Shown here: in pieces, positions 8,336 through 17,637 of the stretch
Numbering within the stretch: position 1 is the first letter of the stretch
How the letters are laid out: every line of letters starts with the position of its first letter
Source: Clostridiales bacterium
GTDB lineage: Bacteria; Bacillota; Clostridia; Saccharofermentanales; Saccharofermentanaceae
DNA: 64,000 bases
Direction of reading: 5' to 3'
Assembly (NCBI GenBank): GCA_017551625.1
Contig: JAFZLF010000005.1
Coordinates: 124,001-188,000, forward strand
Notes under the pieces: generated by a model
Databases searched by the model: none
Seen by the model: the letters and a program-made list of their open reading frames with translations, nothing else
Told to the model about the DNA's origin: nothing
Made by a program: the position numbers and the translations under genes

Positions 8336-9658
8336 TTATTTCAGGCGCTGCATGATCGCTTTCGTTTCTGCCTTCACCTTTTCGATATCGATCGTGGTCA
8401 GTTCATGATTCCTTAAGACGAACATCCCGTCAATCATAACAGACTCGACGCAGTCAGGTCCGCAGGAATATACCAGTGCCGACAACGGGTTTCCGAGCGG
8501 CCACATCTGCGGGCAATCATAGTCGATGATCTGGATGTCGGCGCGCATACCCTTCTTTATGATACCACATTCGTCAAAACCGCATGCAAGATAGCCGTTT
8601 CTCGTAGCCATTGTGAACACTTCTTCTGCCTTTAGAACAGTCGGATCGAGTGTCTTACCCTTCGCCATAAAAGAAGCCAGACGCATCTCCATAAACATGT
8701 CCTGATTGTTGTTGCTGGCCGCGCCATCCGAGCCCAGGCAAAGACGCATACCTGCTTTCTGCATGGCCTGAACATCCGCAAACCCGGAAGCAAGCTTCAT
8801 ATTGCTGGACGGATTGTGCGCGATCCAGACCTTGCGCTCTGCAAGGATCTTTCTGTCCTCATCACTGAGATGGACACAGTGCGCCGCTACCGTAGTATCC
8901 GTAAGCAGACCGTAGGAATCAAGTTTTTGGACCGGTGAACAGCCATAACTCTTCAGGCAATTCTCGTTCTCGGTGATGGTCTCCGATATATGTACGCTAA
9001 CCGGAATATCATATTCCTTTGCCAGATCCGAAAGTGGCTGATAGAAATCTTCCGGATACAGATAGATCGAGTGAACAAGAAGGCTGGGCTTTACCAGCTC
9101 ACTTCCCGATTCACGGATAAAACCGATCAGATCATCGACATTTTTCCTGTCGACAGACCATTTACCGTCCGTACAGGATTTCCCCATAGTAGTCTGCTGG
9201 ATACGGAAGCCCGATTCGATCGCTCCTTTCGAGATCATGATCTGACCATCATACATATTCGCGGCACAGCCGGTACCACTTTCGATCATCTCAGCGAGAG
9301 TAAGGAGATTTCCGTAATAAAAATCCTCCGCGATCATCTTATCTTCTCTGGGGATGATCTCTCCAAAGAGCCAGTCCTGAAGTGATTTATCATCAGCGAT
9401 ATTTCGGAAGATCGACATCGGGGTATGTGCGTGGGCATTGGCAAACGTCGGGCAGAGGATCTTGTTATGTCCATCATAGACTTCTTTTTCAGCATCCGGA
9501 TATGATGCCAGGACCTCTTCTGCCTCCTCTTTCGATACACCTGCATACTCGATGATCTTATCTATAACGACACAGTATCCATGCTCGAGAATCGAGACCG
9601 GCGCGTCATCGTGAGGACTAACGATCGTGATATCCGAAAACAGAACAGCCTTGCTCAT
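8336..9658 (-). CDS. mtaD: 5-methylthioadenosine/S-adenosylhomocysteine deaminase (amidohydrolase)
   Basis: A 440-aa amidohydrolase of the MTA/SAH deaminase type; it would deaminate the adenine ring of SAH, MTA or adenosine. Metal and catalytic residues are present: H-A-H-T-P (two His on the first strand), S-V-H-I-S-E, A-A-H-C-V-H and L-G-S-D-G-A-A-S. Length and order match the family. ATG 9658 follows the ahcY stop by one base, so the genes are translationally coupled. With ahcY and a purine nucleoside phosphorylase upstream, SAH recycling is the likely role. Guanine deaminase or chlorohydrolase paralogues are less likely given this context. Confidence 0.88.
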   Translation of the reverse strand: MSKAVLFSDITIVSPHDDAPVSILEHGYCVVIDKIIEYAGVSKEEAEEVLASYPDAEKEVYDGHNKILCPTFANAHAHTPMSIFRNIADDKSLQDWLFGEIIPREDKMIAEDFYYGNLLTLAEMIESGTGCAANMYDGQIMISKGAIESGFRIQQTTMGKSCTDGKWSVDRKNVDDLIGFIRESGSELVKPSLLVHSIYLYPEDFYQPLSDLAKEYDIPVSVHISETITENENCLKSYGCSPVQKLDSYGLLTDTTVAAHCVHLSDEDRKILAERKVWIAHNPSSNMKLASGFADVQAMQKAGMRLCLGSDGAASNNNQDMFMEMRLASFMAKGKTLDPTVLKAEEVFTMATRNGYLACGFDECGIIKKGMRADIQIIDYDCPQMWPLGNPLSALVYSCGPDCVESVMIDGMFVLRNHELTTIDIEKVKAETKAIMQRLK

Positions 9659-9659
9659 G

Positions 9660-10925
9660 TTATTCCTCCAGATCCCAGGAATGGATATACTTCTCCTGCT
9701 CCGGTGTCAGTTTATCGATCGAATATCCTTTAGATTGCAGAAGGAATTCACCGACCCGGTCGTCAATTACTGTAGGCGTGTCATAGACTCTCTTTTCGAG
9801 TTCTTTTCCGTGTTCTGCGATAAATCTGGCACTTTGGGCCTGAAGTGCGAAGCTCATATCCATGATCTCGACCGGATGGCCATCACCGCTTGCCAGATTA
9901 ACAAGCCGACCTTCTGCCAAGATACAGATTGTTCTGCCGTCAGGCATGACGAAACCTTCGATATTCTTTCTGAGTTCTTTTCTCTCTTTAGCCATTTCAG
10001 CAAGCTGGACCAGATTGATCTCTACATCGAAATGTCCCGCATTACAGCAGATCGCGCCATCTTTCATCTTCTCGAAGTGCTGTCTGGTAATAACGTCCTT
10101 ACAGCCCGTTACCGTAACAAACACGTCACCCAGCGGAGCCGCCTCGTCCATGGTCATGACATCATAACCTTCCATAATCGCTTCGCAGGCCTTGACCGGA
10201 TCGATCTCTGTTACGATCACACGGGCACCCATGCCCTTCGCACGGAGTGCAACACCCTTACCGCACATACCGAACCCTGCAACAACAACATATTTACCGG
10301 CAACGATCAGATTTGTCGTCGCCATGATCGCTGTCCACACAGATTGACCCGTTCCGAAACGGTTATCAAAGAGGTGTTTGCAACGGGCATCATTAACTGC
10401 AATGACAGGATACGCCAGTCTTCCCTCCTCTTCGAGGATCTTTAATCTATGGACACCCGTTGTCGTCTCTTCACAAGCACCGAGCATACCCGATACGAGA
10501 TGCTTGTGCGTAGAATGCAGGAGCATCGCCAGATCACCGCCATCATCGATGACAATATCCGGCCCGAACGCAAGCGTCATCTCCAGATGTTTCTTGTACG
10601 TATCAGGATCGGCTCCGTGAATGCAGTAGACCTTCATGCCACGTTCCACAAGCGCAGCCGCGACATCATCCTGAGTCGATAACGGGTTACAGCCGGTCAG
10701 CGCGACATCCGCTCCGCCTTCACGAAGCACCAAGGCCAGATTGGCGGTCTTTGCTTCCACATGAACACTTACGGAGATTTTAAGTCCCTCAAAAGGACGG
10801 GTCGCCTTAAGTTCCTGTTCGATAATACGCAAAACGGGCATATTCCTATATGCCCAGTCGATCTTGTGATGGCCTTCCGGCGCAAGCGAGATGTCTCTGA
10901 TCTCATACTGAGGTAGCTCACTCAT
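9660..10925 (-). CDS. ahcY: Adenosylhomocysteinase-family protein (SAH or S-inosylhomocysteine hydrolase)
   Basis: NAD-dependent hydrolase that splits S-adenosylhomocysteine, or its deaminated form, into homocysteine and nucleoside. The 421-aa protein has N-P-L-S-T-Q-D-D-V-A-A-A-L near the N-terminus and D-D-G-G-D-L. It has the family signature E-E-T-T-T-G-V-H-R-L and N-D-A-R-C-K-H-L-F-D-N-R-F-G-T-G-Q-S. The NAD-binding loop is V-A-G-F-G-M-C-G-K-G. It lacks the longer insert and C-terminal extension of typical proteobacterial/eukaryotic enzymes and resembles the short archaeal/Thermotoga type. It lies 11 bp after punA and 1 bp before mtaD. Whether the real substrate is SAH or SIH cannot be decided from sequence. 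Confidence 0.92.
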   Translation of the reverse strand: MSELPQYEIRDISLAPEGHHKIDWAYRNMPVLRIIEQELKATRPFEGLKISVSVHVEAKTANLALVLREGGADVALTGCNPLSTQDDVAAALVERGMKVYCIHGADPDTYKKHLEMTLAFGPDIVIDDGGDLAMLLHSTHKHLVSGMLGACEETTTGVHRLKILEEEGRLAYPVIAVNDARCKHLFDNRFGTGQSVWTAIMATTNLIVAGKYVVVAGFGMCGKGVALRAKGMGARVIVTEIDPVKACEAIMEGYDVMTMDEAAPLGDVFVTVTGCKDVITRQHFEKMKDGAICCNAGHFDVEINLVQLAEMAKERKELRKNIEGFVMPDGRTICILAEGRLVNLASGDGHPVEIMDMSFALQAQSARFIAEHGKELEKRVYDTPTVIDDRVGEFLLQSKGYSIDKLTPEQEKYIHSWDLEE

Positions 10926-10936
10926 AGGTTGCCTCC

Positions 10937-11764
10937 TTATAGCTTTGAGAAGAATCTCTCCATCAAAGCAATACTGTTATTCGATGACTTATTGGCATTC
11001 TCCATAACTTCTGCATGCGACAATGGCTGTCCGGTAATTCCTGCAGCATAATTCGTTATACATGAAACAGCCAGTATCTTCATGCCACAATGGCTGGCCG
11101 CGATAGCTTCAGCGACAGTAGACATACCCACGGCATCAGCACCAAGGATCCGAAGTGCAGAGATCTCAGCCGGAGTCTCATACTGCGGTCCGCGCGTATA
11201 GGCATATACACCCTGATGAAGTGGGATATTCAGTTCTTCTGCCGCCGCAAGAAGGGAATCTTTCAGACCTTCATCATAGACTCTTGTCTGATCCGGGAAC
11301 CTGGGGCCAAATTCGTCAAGGTTACCTCCACGCAGAGGCGAGTCGCAGAAAAGGCCGATATGATCGGTAATTACCATCAGATCACTTGGCGTCATGTCAG
11401 TATTGATTCCACCGGCAGCATTTGTCATAACGAGTATTTCCACACCCAGTTTGGCCATTACACGGACATAGAATGTCGCTTCCTGCGTTGAATAACCCTC
11501 GTAATAGTGGAATCTGCCCTTCATGATAAAGCACATACGGCCGGAAAGCACCGCAAGTAATAGTTTTCCGTCATGACCGGCAACAGTAGTTGCAGGAAAA
11601 TGCGGGATCTTTTCGTAAGGAATCTCGACAATCGTTTCTACGCGATCAGTAAGCGGTCCGAGTCCTGACCCGAGAACCAGACATATTTTCGGAATATCAG
11701 GGATCTGGGATCGAATAAACTCAGATGCTTCCGCCACTTTCGTGCAGTACTCAGAATTAGTCAT
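10937..11764 (-). CDS. punA: Purine nucleoside phosphorylase (trimeric type)
   Basis: Phosphorolysis of inosine/guanosine-type nucleosides to base and ribose-1-phosphate. The 275-aa protein has L-G-S-G-L-G (phosphate loop), G-R-F-H-Y-Y-E-G-Y, T-N-A-A-G-G-I, Y-T-R-G-P-Q-Y-E-T-P-A-E-I and G-A-D-A-V-G-M-S-T-V-A-E, the standard trimeric PNP blocks. I chose ATG 11764, preceded by AAAGGA; it overlaps the secA end by 8 nt. A longer frame to 11944 merely shadows secA. Trimeric PNPs normally prefer 6-oxopurines, which matters because the operon also has an SAH deaminase and AhcY. Confidence 0.92.
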   Translation of the reverse strand: MTNSEYCTKVAEASEFIRSQIPDIPKICLVLGSGLGPLTDRVETIVEIPYEKIPHFPATTVAGHDGKLLLAVLSGRMCFIMKGRFHYYEGYSTQEATFYVRVMAKLGVEILVMTNAAGGINTDMTPSDLMVITDHIGLFCDSPLRGGNLDEFGPRFPDQTRVYDEGLKDSLLAAAEELNIPLHQGVYAYTRGPQYETPAEISALRILGADAVGMSTVAEAIAASHCGMKILAVSCITNYAAGITGQPLSHAEVMENANKSSNNSIALMERFFSKL

Positions 11765-14579
11765 TCTTATCCTTTCCGCAGCAGTTCTTATACTTCTTAC
11801 CACTTCCGCACGGGCACGGATCGTTACGGCCGACCTTCTTCGAATCACGCTTCGCGGGTTCGCGGTTGGTAAGTCCCGCCTGCTGATTGGCCTTGGCGTC
11901 TTCTCCGGACTGCGCGCGCTTAGCAACCGAATCAAGCTGTGCATTTCCGTGACCTTCCTGAAGTTTCTTAACAGCAGACTTGCGCTCGATACGCTGTCCG
12001 GCCTCGATATTTGCCTTCATGATCAGACGGACGGTGTCATTCTGGATGAGCATGTTCATCTCGTCAAACATCTCCGAACCTTCGATACGATATTCGACGA
12101 CCGGATCCTTCTGACCGACAGATCTCATGCCGATCGCATTGCGAAGCTGATCCATCGCATCGATGTGATCCATCCACTTCTGGTCTACATTGAAAAGAAG
12201 GATCTGGCGCTCTGCCTCACGGAAGACTTCCGGAGTCAGTTCCTCATCACGTTTTTCGAGTTTCTGCAGGCCCTGTTCCACCAGTTTATCGGAAATCTCA
12301 TCAGCATCCGCTATCTCTTTATTGGAGATGATCGATGAGAGGTCCTCGAGTACCGGAACATCTCCGAAAATATCTGCAACACTAGCCTTCAGGCTCTTAC
12401 ACTCTTCCGTATCGATCTTCCCGTCAAGCGCGACCTTATCTACAGTACGCTCCGCTACAGCCGAGAGCATCTTTTTGATCGTATCATGGATATCCACACC
12501 ATCGAGGACCTTACGGCGCTGCTCATAGATCAGGTTACGCTGAACATTCATAACGTCATCGTACTCGAGAACGTGTCTTCTGGCGCTGAAGTTCATACCT
12601 TCAACCTTTTTCTGGGCACTCTCGATCTGCTTAGAGAGAATGCCGGACTGGATCTCGACTGTCTCATCAACTCCCAGTGTTTCAAAAGCCGCATTTGCAC
12701 GTTCGCCACCGAAAAGACGCATCAGATCATCATCCAGAGCCAGGAAGAACTTCGTGCGTCCCGGGTCGCCCTGACGGCCGGCACGACCGCGCAGCTGATT
12801 GTCGATACGACGGGATTCATGCCGCTCTGTACCGATAATGAAGAGACCGCCTGCTTCGATTACTTTCTGCGTCTCATCCTTGATCTTTGCCTTAAACTCA
12901 TCTTCCAGTGTAGTGAAACGCTCACGTGCTTCGAGAATCAGTTCGTCATCGGTCTCATTGTAAGCAGTAGAAGCATCGATCAGTTCTTCTGTATAGCCGA
13001 GCTTGCGCATCTCCTGCTTCGCCATGAACTCCGGGTTACCACCCAGAAGAATGTCCGTACCACGACCGGCCATGTTCGTGGCGATCGTAACCGCGCCGAG
13101 CCGTCCGGCCTGAGCAACGATTTCCGCTTCTCTTAAGTGATTCTTCGCATTAAGGACATCATGCTTGATGCCTGCACGAGTGAAGATCTTAGAAAGGAAC
13201 TCCGATTTGCTGACCTCGACAGTACCTACAAGGACCGGCTGACCCTTCTCGTGAGCTTCCTTGACCTGACGGAGAACCGCCGCATATTTCCCGCTTTGAT
13301 TCTTATATACCGCATCATGCTCATCGACACGGGCGATCGGCTTATTCGTCGGGATCTGGATAACATCGAGACTATAGATCTGACGGAATTCCGATTCCTC
13401 TGTATACGCTGTACCGGTCATACCCGCCAGTTTCTCATACATTCTGAAGTAGTTCTGGAAAGTGATCGTAGCCAGAGTCTTGGACTCTCTTTCTACTTTT
13501 ACGCCTTCCTTGGCCTCGATTGCCTGATGGAGACCATCACTGAAACGACGTCCATACATCAGACGTCCTGTAAAGTCGTCAACGATGATTACCTCGCCAT
13601 TAGTTACGACATACTGCTGGTCACGGGCCATCGTACCATTTGCCTTAAGCGCATTGTTGATATAGTGCTGCAGATCGAAATTCTCCGGATCAGAGAGATT
13701 ATTCACACCGAAGTGTTTCTCAGCCTTACTTACGCCGTTCGCAGTAAGAACAGCGGTCTTCGCCTTCTCATCAACGACATAATCACTATCCCCGGACACA
13801 TCATCGATATCGACTTTCTCATCAGTTTCCACGACTAGGAACTTCTTCAGAGTCTTGACGAAGCGGTCGGCCTTGACATACATATCGGAAGACTCTCCGC
13901 CCATACCGGAGATGATAAGAGGTGTTCTCGCTTCATCGATGAGGATGCTGTCCACCTCGTCGTCAATCGCATAGACCAGATCTCGCTTTACCATCTTTTC
14001 CTTACGGTCGACCATATTATCACGAAGATAATCAAATCCGAACTCATTGTTCGTTCCGTAAGTGATGTCTGCTGCATAGGCCTTACGACGGTCATTGTTA
14101 TCCATATCGTGCACGATCAGACCGACAGTCAGACCGAGATATCGGTAAACCTTACCCATCCACTCACTATCTCGGCGGGCCAGGTAATCGTTAACAGTAA
14201 CAACATGGACGCCACGGCCTGTCAGCGCATTTAAGTATACGGGAAGCGTCGCTACAAGCGTCTTACCTTCACCTGTCTTCATTTCTGCGATACGACCCTG
14301 ATGAAGGATGATACCGCCGATCAACTGCACACGGTACGGGCGAAGACCCAAAACACGGGCAGATGCCTCACGGATCGTTGCAAAGGCATCAGGCAGGATA
14401 TCATCCAGCGTCTCTCCATCCGCCAGTCTCTTCTTCAGTTCATCGGTCATACCACGGAGTTCTTTCTCCGACATATTCGAAAAACGATCGGACCGACTCT
14501 CAATCGCTTCCACGATCGGCATAATATGCTTGATCTCATGTTCACTGTGTGTACCAAATATCTTGGTAATAATGTTCAT
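11757..14579 (-). CDS. secA: Protein translocase ATPase SecA
   Basis: Motor ATPase that drives preproteins through SecYEG. The 940-aa protein contains R-I-A-E-M-K-T-G-E-G-K-T (Walker A at residues 103-107), D-E-V-D-S-I-L-I-D-E-A-R-T-P-L-I (DEAD-like box), and the preprotein cross-linking and helical scaffold regions. It ends with a zinc-binding SEC-C tail ([14 protein letters not shown]). A 48-residue Gln/Ala/Lys-rich linker precedes the tail. ATG 14579 is 2 nt after the yerC stop. It sits in an operon with nucleoside/SAH genes, which is probably co-transcription rather than functional linkage. Confidence 0.98.
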   Translation of the reverse strand: MNIITKIFGTHSEHEIKHIMPIVEAIESRSDRFSNMSEKELRGMTDELKKRLADGETLDDILPDAFATIREASARVLGLRPYRVQLIGGIILHQGRIAEMKTGEGKTLVATLPVYLNALTGRGVHVVTVNDYLARRDSEWMGKVYRYLGLTVGLIVHDMDNNDRRKAYAADITYGTNNEFGFDYLRDNMVDRKEKMVKRDLVYAIDDEVDSILIDEARTPLIISGMGGESSDMYVKADRFVKTLKKFLVVETDEKVDIDDVSGDSDYVVDEKAKTAVLTANGVSKAEKHFGVNNLSDPENFDLQHYINNALKANGTMARDQQYVVTNGEVIIVDDFTGRLMYGRRFSDGLHQAIEAKEGVKVERESKTLATITFQNYFRMYEKLAGMTGTAYTEESEFRQIYSLDVIQIPTNKPIARVDEHDAVYKNQSGKYAAVLRQVKEAHEKGQPVLVGTVEVSKSEFLSKIFTRAGIKHDVLNAKNHLREAEIVAQAGRLGAVTIATNMAGRGTDILLGGNPEFMAKQEMRKLGYTEELIDASTAYNETDDELILEARERFTTLEDEFKAKIKDETQKVIEAGGLFIIGTERHESRRIDNQLRGRAGRQGDPGRTKFFLALDDDLMRLFGGERANAAFETLGVDETVEIQSGILSKQIESAQKKVEGMNFSARRHVLEYDDVMNVQRNLIYEQRRKVLDGVDIHDTIKKMLSAVAERTVDKVALDGKIDTEECKSLKASVADIFGDVPVLEDLSSIISNKEIADADEISDKLVEQGLQKLEKRDEELTPEVFREAERQILLFNVDQKWMDHIDAMDQLRNAIGMRSVGQKDPVVEYRIEGSEMFDEMNMLIQNDTVRLIMKANIEAGQRIERKSAVKKLQEGHGNAQLDSVAKRAQSGEDAKANQQAGLTNREPAKRDSKKVGRNDPCPCGSGKKYKNCCGKDKND

Positions 14580-14581
14580 CT

Positions 14582-14911
14582 CTATTTGTTTCCTTCCATT
14601 TTTCCTTGTTCTTTTATATCGTTTCGCCGTTCCATACGGCTAAGAACCGTCTTATACCCATCAGCGCCATAATCGAGACAGCGCTTGACACGGCTGATGG
14701 TCGCTGTACTTACACCTGTTTTATTGAAGATCTCGGAGTAGGTATACCCCTCATTTAGAAGAATCGCTACCTGGAACCTCGAGGCCAGAGATTTTACCTC
14801 AGGAATCGTGCAAAGATCTTCGAAAAGAGCATAACACTCTTCGCGAGTCTTTAATGTCAGGATCGCGTCAAAAAGGTCATTCGTATGACTATCTTTCAGT
14901 TTATCGTTCAC
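14582..14911 (-). CDS. YerC/YecD-type TrpR-like DNA-binding protein
   Basis: A 109-aa protein of the YerC family, related to the Trp repressor fold. It has L-T-L-K-T-R-E-E-C-Y-A-L-F-E-D-L-C-T and the helix-turn-helix Y-S-E-I-F-N-K-T-G-V-S-T-A-T-I-S-R-V-K-R. Family members are small Firmicutes DNA-binding proteins of mostly unknown targets, and tryptophan binding is not established. It sits second in the secA operon, 7 nt after the small membrane protein gene and 2 nt before secA. The charged tail differs from shorter relatives. The target may be local. Confidence 0.88.
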   Translation of the reverse strand: MNDKLKDSHTNDLFDAILTLKTREECYALFEDLCTIPEVKSLASRFQVAILLNEGYTYSEIFNKTGVSTATISRVKRCLDYGADGYKTVLSRMERRNDIKEQGKMEGNK

Positions 14912-14918
14912 GACAACC

Positions 14919-15152
14919 TCACTCTGCCAGACTGCTCAGATAATCGACGAAACGGTCAAAGAAACCGGTCAACGCAAAGAAAGCAACGATCGTGACCAGA
15001 AGGATCACAACGATCGCGATCAGGATCCTCTTGGTCATAAGTTGTCTCCTCGCTATTCGAAGAACTTCTCCGATAGGCTTGTCCTCACCCGCATTTCCTG
15101 AAGATTTCTTCGAAGAACCTACTTCTCTTACCCGCTCGATATTCTGTTTCAA
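14919..15152 (-). CDS. Small single-pass membrane protein, unknown function
   Basis: 77 aa with a charged N-terminal half and one strong membrane segment (I-L-I-A-I-V-V-I-L-L-V-T-I-V-A-F-F-A-L) near residues 43-61, followed by a short outside tail. The start is TTG at 15152, with GGAGG 7 nt upstream. It is the first gene after the 15.2-kb promoter and is 7 nt from yerC. I do not recognise a family. Its place ahead of secA suggests a membrane-associated role, but nothing in the sequence proves that. Confidence 0.65.
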   Translation of the reverse strand: MKQNIERVREVGSSKKSSGNAGEDKPIGEVLRIARRQLMTKRILIAIVVILLVTIVAFFALTGFFDRFVDYLSSLAE

Positions 15153-15199
15153 TCCCGTTCCTCCAATAAAACATAGTTTCTCAAAATATCAGCACTAAT

Positions 15200-15228
15200 A
15201 CTATACAGCAAGGTTTCTGATGTGACAA
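15200..15228 (-). promoter_or_regulatory. Sigma-A promoter of the secA-punA-ahcY-mtaD operon
   Basis: Minus strand TTGTCA (15223-15228), 17-bp spacer, TATAGT (15200-15205), about 48 bp before the first TTG start. All downstream genes are spaced by 11 nt or less, so this likely drives about 6.9 kb. Confidence 0.85.
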
Positions 15229-15237
15229 CATCTTTTT

Positions 15238-16254
15238 TTATTCTATATTTATATATCTGTGAGACTCTCCGTACGCGGCGATTTCCAGGTCAATCCCGCA
15301 TTCTTCGGCATAGGATCTCAGTTCCTCGATCGTTTCGAAACATGCCTGTGAACCGTTTTTCGGAACAATAATCAACAATCTCTTGTTAGTGATTTCATTG
15401 TTTTCTACCGATACTCCTCCATAATTACTCCCTTCAAACGCATAAAGTTCACGGATATATCCTCGGACTTTTTTCTTAAGATTCGATGGTTCCTGATAGT
15501 ATGGAGATGTCGTGTCCAGGCTTTTGATCGAGGTCGCTTCACCACCGTCAAAAGATCCGATCACCGGGTAATTATACGGCAGATTCCCTCCAAACTCTTC
15601 ACGCAGCGCGATTCCACGTTCAAAATTCTCCTGATCCCAGACACTTTCAGAAGAATCCAGACCGGCACTTCCCTTGCCGAGCGGTATCGACTCGGCATAA
15701 AGAGCGATCGAAGTACAATAAGACCTCGAAACTGTAAGCGAACCTACGGCAAAATCGTAGAACACAGTTAGATATATACTCTTTTCCTCACCGTTATAGT
15801 CCAGATATACAGATGCGCTATCCAGAAGCGTATCGTAAATAGAACTGTTATCATTAAGTTTTCGGTACTCGACCAGGATACGGTCACGTACATAGCGTCC
15901 CAGGACGGCTGACGCTACTACATCATGAAGATCTACTCCTGTGGCACCGGAAATAGCGCCAATCACACCGAGCACCTCATCTATTTCTTCGGTTTGAACG
16001 GTGTTTTCAGCTCCTATTCCTAATTGAGACACAATGTCATCCAAACAAAGGATCCCGTTAGAAGCAAAAGGAATGGCCACATTCAATTCGGATACAACAT
16101 TTTCTGTTGCCCTCTGTATATACAGATCAGCATTTACCAGAGTGATAGATGACATCATCGCACAGATCAAGAGAATAAACAGCGGTACGGAAAAAGCAGC
16201 CTCGAGAACGATCGAACCACGTCTTCGCGGCACATTTCTAATTCTTCGCCTCAT
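15238..16254 (-). CDS. TadE-like pilus assembly protein
   Basis: A 338-aa protein with a short basic N-terminus and the TadE-type segment R-G-S-I-V-L-E-A-A-F-S-V-P-L-F-I-L-L-I (Glu-containing hydrophobic helix, residues about 11-40). An extracytoplasmic part follows. TadE-like minor pseudopilins belong to the Tad/Flp pilus machinery and are processed at the membrane. ATG 16254 has GGAGG about 10 nt upstream; ATG 16263 lies only one base from the ribosome site. It overlaps the preceding DUF5702 gene by 17 nt. It is longer than a classical TadE, with a large C-terminal domain of unknown role. No Tad ATPase or prepilin peptidase is in the window. Confidence 0.7.
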   Translation of the reverse strand: MRRRIRNVPRRRGSIVLEAAFSVPLFILLICAMMSSITLVNADLYIQRATENVVSELNVAIPFASNGILCLDDIVSQLGIGAENTVQTEEIDEVLGVIGAISGATGVDLHDVVASAVLGRYVRDRILVEYRKLNDNSSIYDTLLDSASVYLDYNGEEKSIYLTVFYDFAVGSLTVSRSYCTSIALYAESIPLGKGSAGLDSSESVWDQENFERGIALREEFGGNLPYNYPVIGSFDGGEATSIKSLDTTSPYYQEPSNLKKKVRGYIRELYAFEGSNYGGVSVENNEITNKRLLIIVPKNGSQACFETIEELRSYAEECGIDLEIAAYGESHRYINIE

Positions 16255-17626
16255 AGAGTTCATACCTCCTTTTCACATGATATTCCGCGTCTCCCAGACT
16301 TCCTGTTGCAGAGATCCCTGTATAGAGTTGTCCGCAATCCATAGTGATAACCTGCCGCATACGGCAAAGCAGTGTTTCTTCTGGCACGAACAGAAGAAAA
16401 ATCCTAAAATAGTCCCGATAATATGTATCGGCAAAATCGCCAAGTGTATCCGTTACATTATCGTTATAAAAGAGAGGCACACTATAACCTGAAAGGAGAG
16501 TCATTCCGTCTCTATACGCACGGATATACGCCATGATGAAGAGTACGACGTACTGAAGAGTCGAAGGTTCAACCAAGATCGAGCCGCCCGACAGTACGGC
16601 AATCAGAACAGAAAGCACCTCAGCAATTCCGAGTGCGATCGCTTTTTTGGTGTCATCCATGAGATATGCACTCATATCAAGAAGCAGCCTTGTGCCCAAA
16701 AGCAAACCAAAGGATACATACGTATTTACGATAGGTCTGGATTCGCCGACCAGCAAATATTCCAGATCGCCACGATTCTTATCATGCATCTCTTTAAAAG
16801 GGATACCGATGATGTTTGTTTCTTCTTCATCCCCGTCATAAGACTTGACATTAGAATCAAAGGAGAACGTGGCGTATTCATTCATGAGAAGACGGTCGGC
16901 CACAGAAGGCAGATCCATATCCATATAGGCATCCATCGCACCGGTTAAAGACTGAAGGCACGTCGGATCAAAGACGGATACATATGCCGATGAATCCCCT
17001 ATTTGCATTGTCGTACTGCTGTTCTTCGCCCACACCTCACTCAGGTCATCGATAAAATCAAAGAAATCAGAAAGCTTATCGCTGATACCGGTCGCTTTGC
17101 AGACTTTCTCAACAACAGTAATCAACGGAGAATACTTCTCTTTATTTTCCAGATAGGCTTTAAATGTCGGCAACCACGCTGCGACGCCGACACCGGAGAG
17201 CTTATCGTTGCCGGTGATCTGCGAGATCGATATGTTTAGGCGGTCCATCATAACCGAGCCCTCAAAGGCAATCCCGCGAAGTCTCATATATTCGGAGATC
17301 ACTGCGCGAAGATCGTCCTCTTTCAATTCATCCGTCAATTCATAGCAGTAATCAACATTCCCAAGATGTTTCGTCATTCTGTCAAAGACCGCACGATCCG
17401 CATCAACAGATGTCAGTGCATACACTCCATACCAGTCCAGGTAGTTCCGGTCAAACTGAGAAAGAGCCTGTTCCACCTGATGAGATACCGCCTCAGCAAG
17501 GATCACTTCCCGTTTTCTTCTGTATGCACCTGCAATATAGATGCTCTCCATGATGATCACAGCGGACAGAAGAAAACATAAAAACAGCATTATCGTCCCA
17601 TGTCTTCCACACAGTTTCTGTTTCAT
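16238..17626 (-). CDS. DUF5702-type Tad-locus membrane protein
   Basis: A 462-aa protein whose N-terminus (R-H-G-T-I-M-L-F-L-C-F-L-L-S-A-V-I-I-M-E-S) and following S-Q-F-D-R-N-Y-L-D-W-Y-G-V-Y-A-L resemble DUF5702 proteins. These occur beside Tad pilus genes in Clostridia and look like oversized pilin-like proteins. There is a hydrophobic stretch near residues 330-360 (L-S-V-L-I-A-V-L-S-G-G) and a largely extracytoplasmic middle. ATG 17626 follows GGAGG. It is 11 nt after the small pilin-like gene and overlaps the TadE-like gene, so the three genes form one operon. Recognition is by pattern memory, not a search. Confidence 0.65.
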   Translation of the reverse strand: MKQKLCGRHGTIMLFLCFLLSAVIIMESIYIAGAYRRKREVILAEAVSHQVEQALSQFDRNYLDWYGVYALTSVDADRAVFDRMTKHLGNVDYCYELTDELKEDDLRAVISEYMRLRGIAFEGSVMMDRLNISISQITGNDKLSGVGVAAWLPTFKAYLENKEKYSPLITVVEKVCKATGISDKLSDFFDFIDDLSEVWAKNSSTTMQIGDSSAYVSVFDPTCLQSLTGAMDAYMDMDLPSVADRLLMNEYATFSFDSNVKSYDGDEEETNIIGIPFKEMHDKNRGDLEYLLVGESRPIVNTYVSFGLLLGTRLLLDMSAYLMDDTKKAIALGIAEVLSVLIAVLSGGSILVEPSTLQYVVLFIMAYIRAYRDGMTLLSGYSVPLFYNDNVTDTLGDFADTYYRDYFRIFLLFVPEETLLCRMRQVITMDCGQLYTGISATGSLGDAEYHVKRRYELYEAKN

Positions 17627-17637
17627 AGGAACCTCCG

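Noticed and set aside
11765-11944. Longer purine nucleoside phosphorylase start at 11944
   Set aside because: The extra 60 residues are an Arg-rich out-of-frame reading of the SecA tail. ATG 11764 has a ribosome site and gives the normal length.
12486-13838. Long plus-strand frames opposite secA
   Set aside because: They mirror the codon pattern of secA, have no ribosome site or family motif, and lie entirely antisense.
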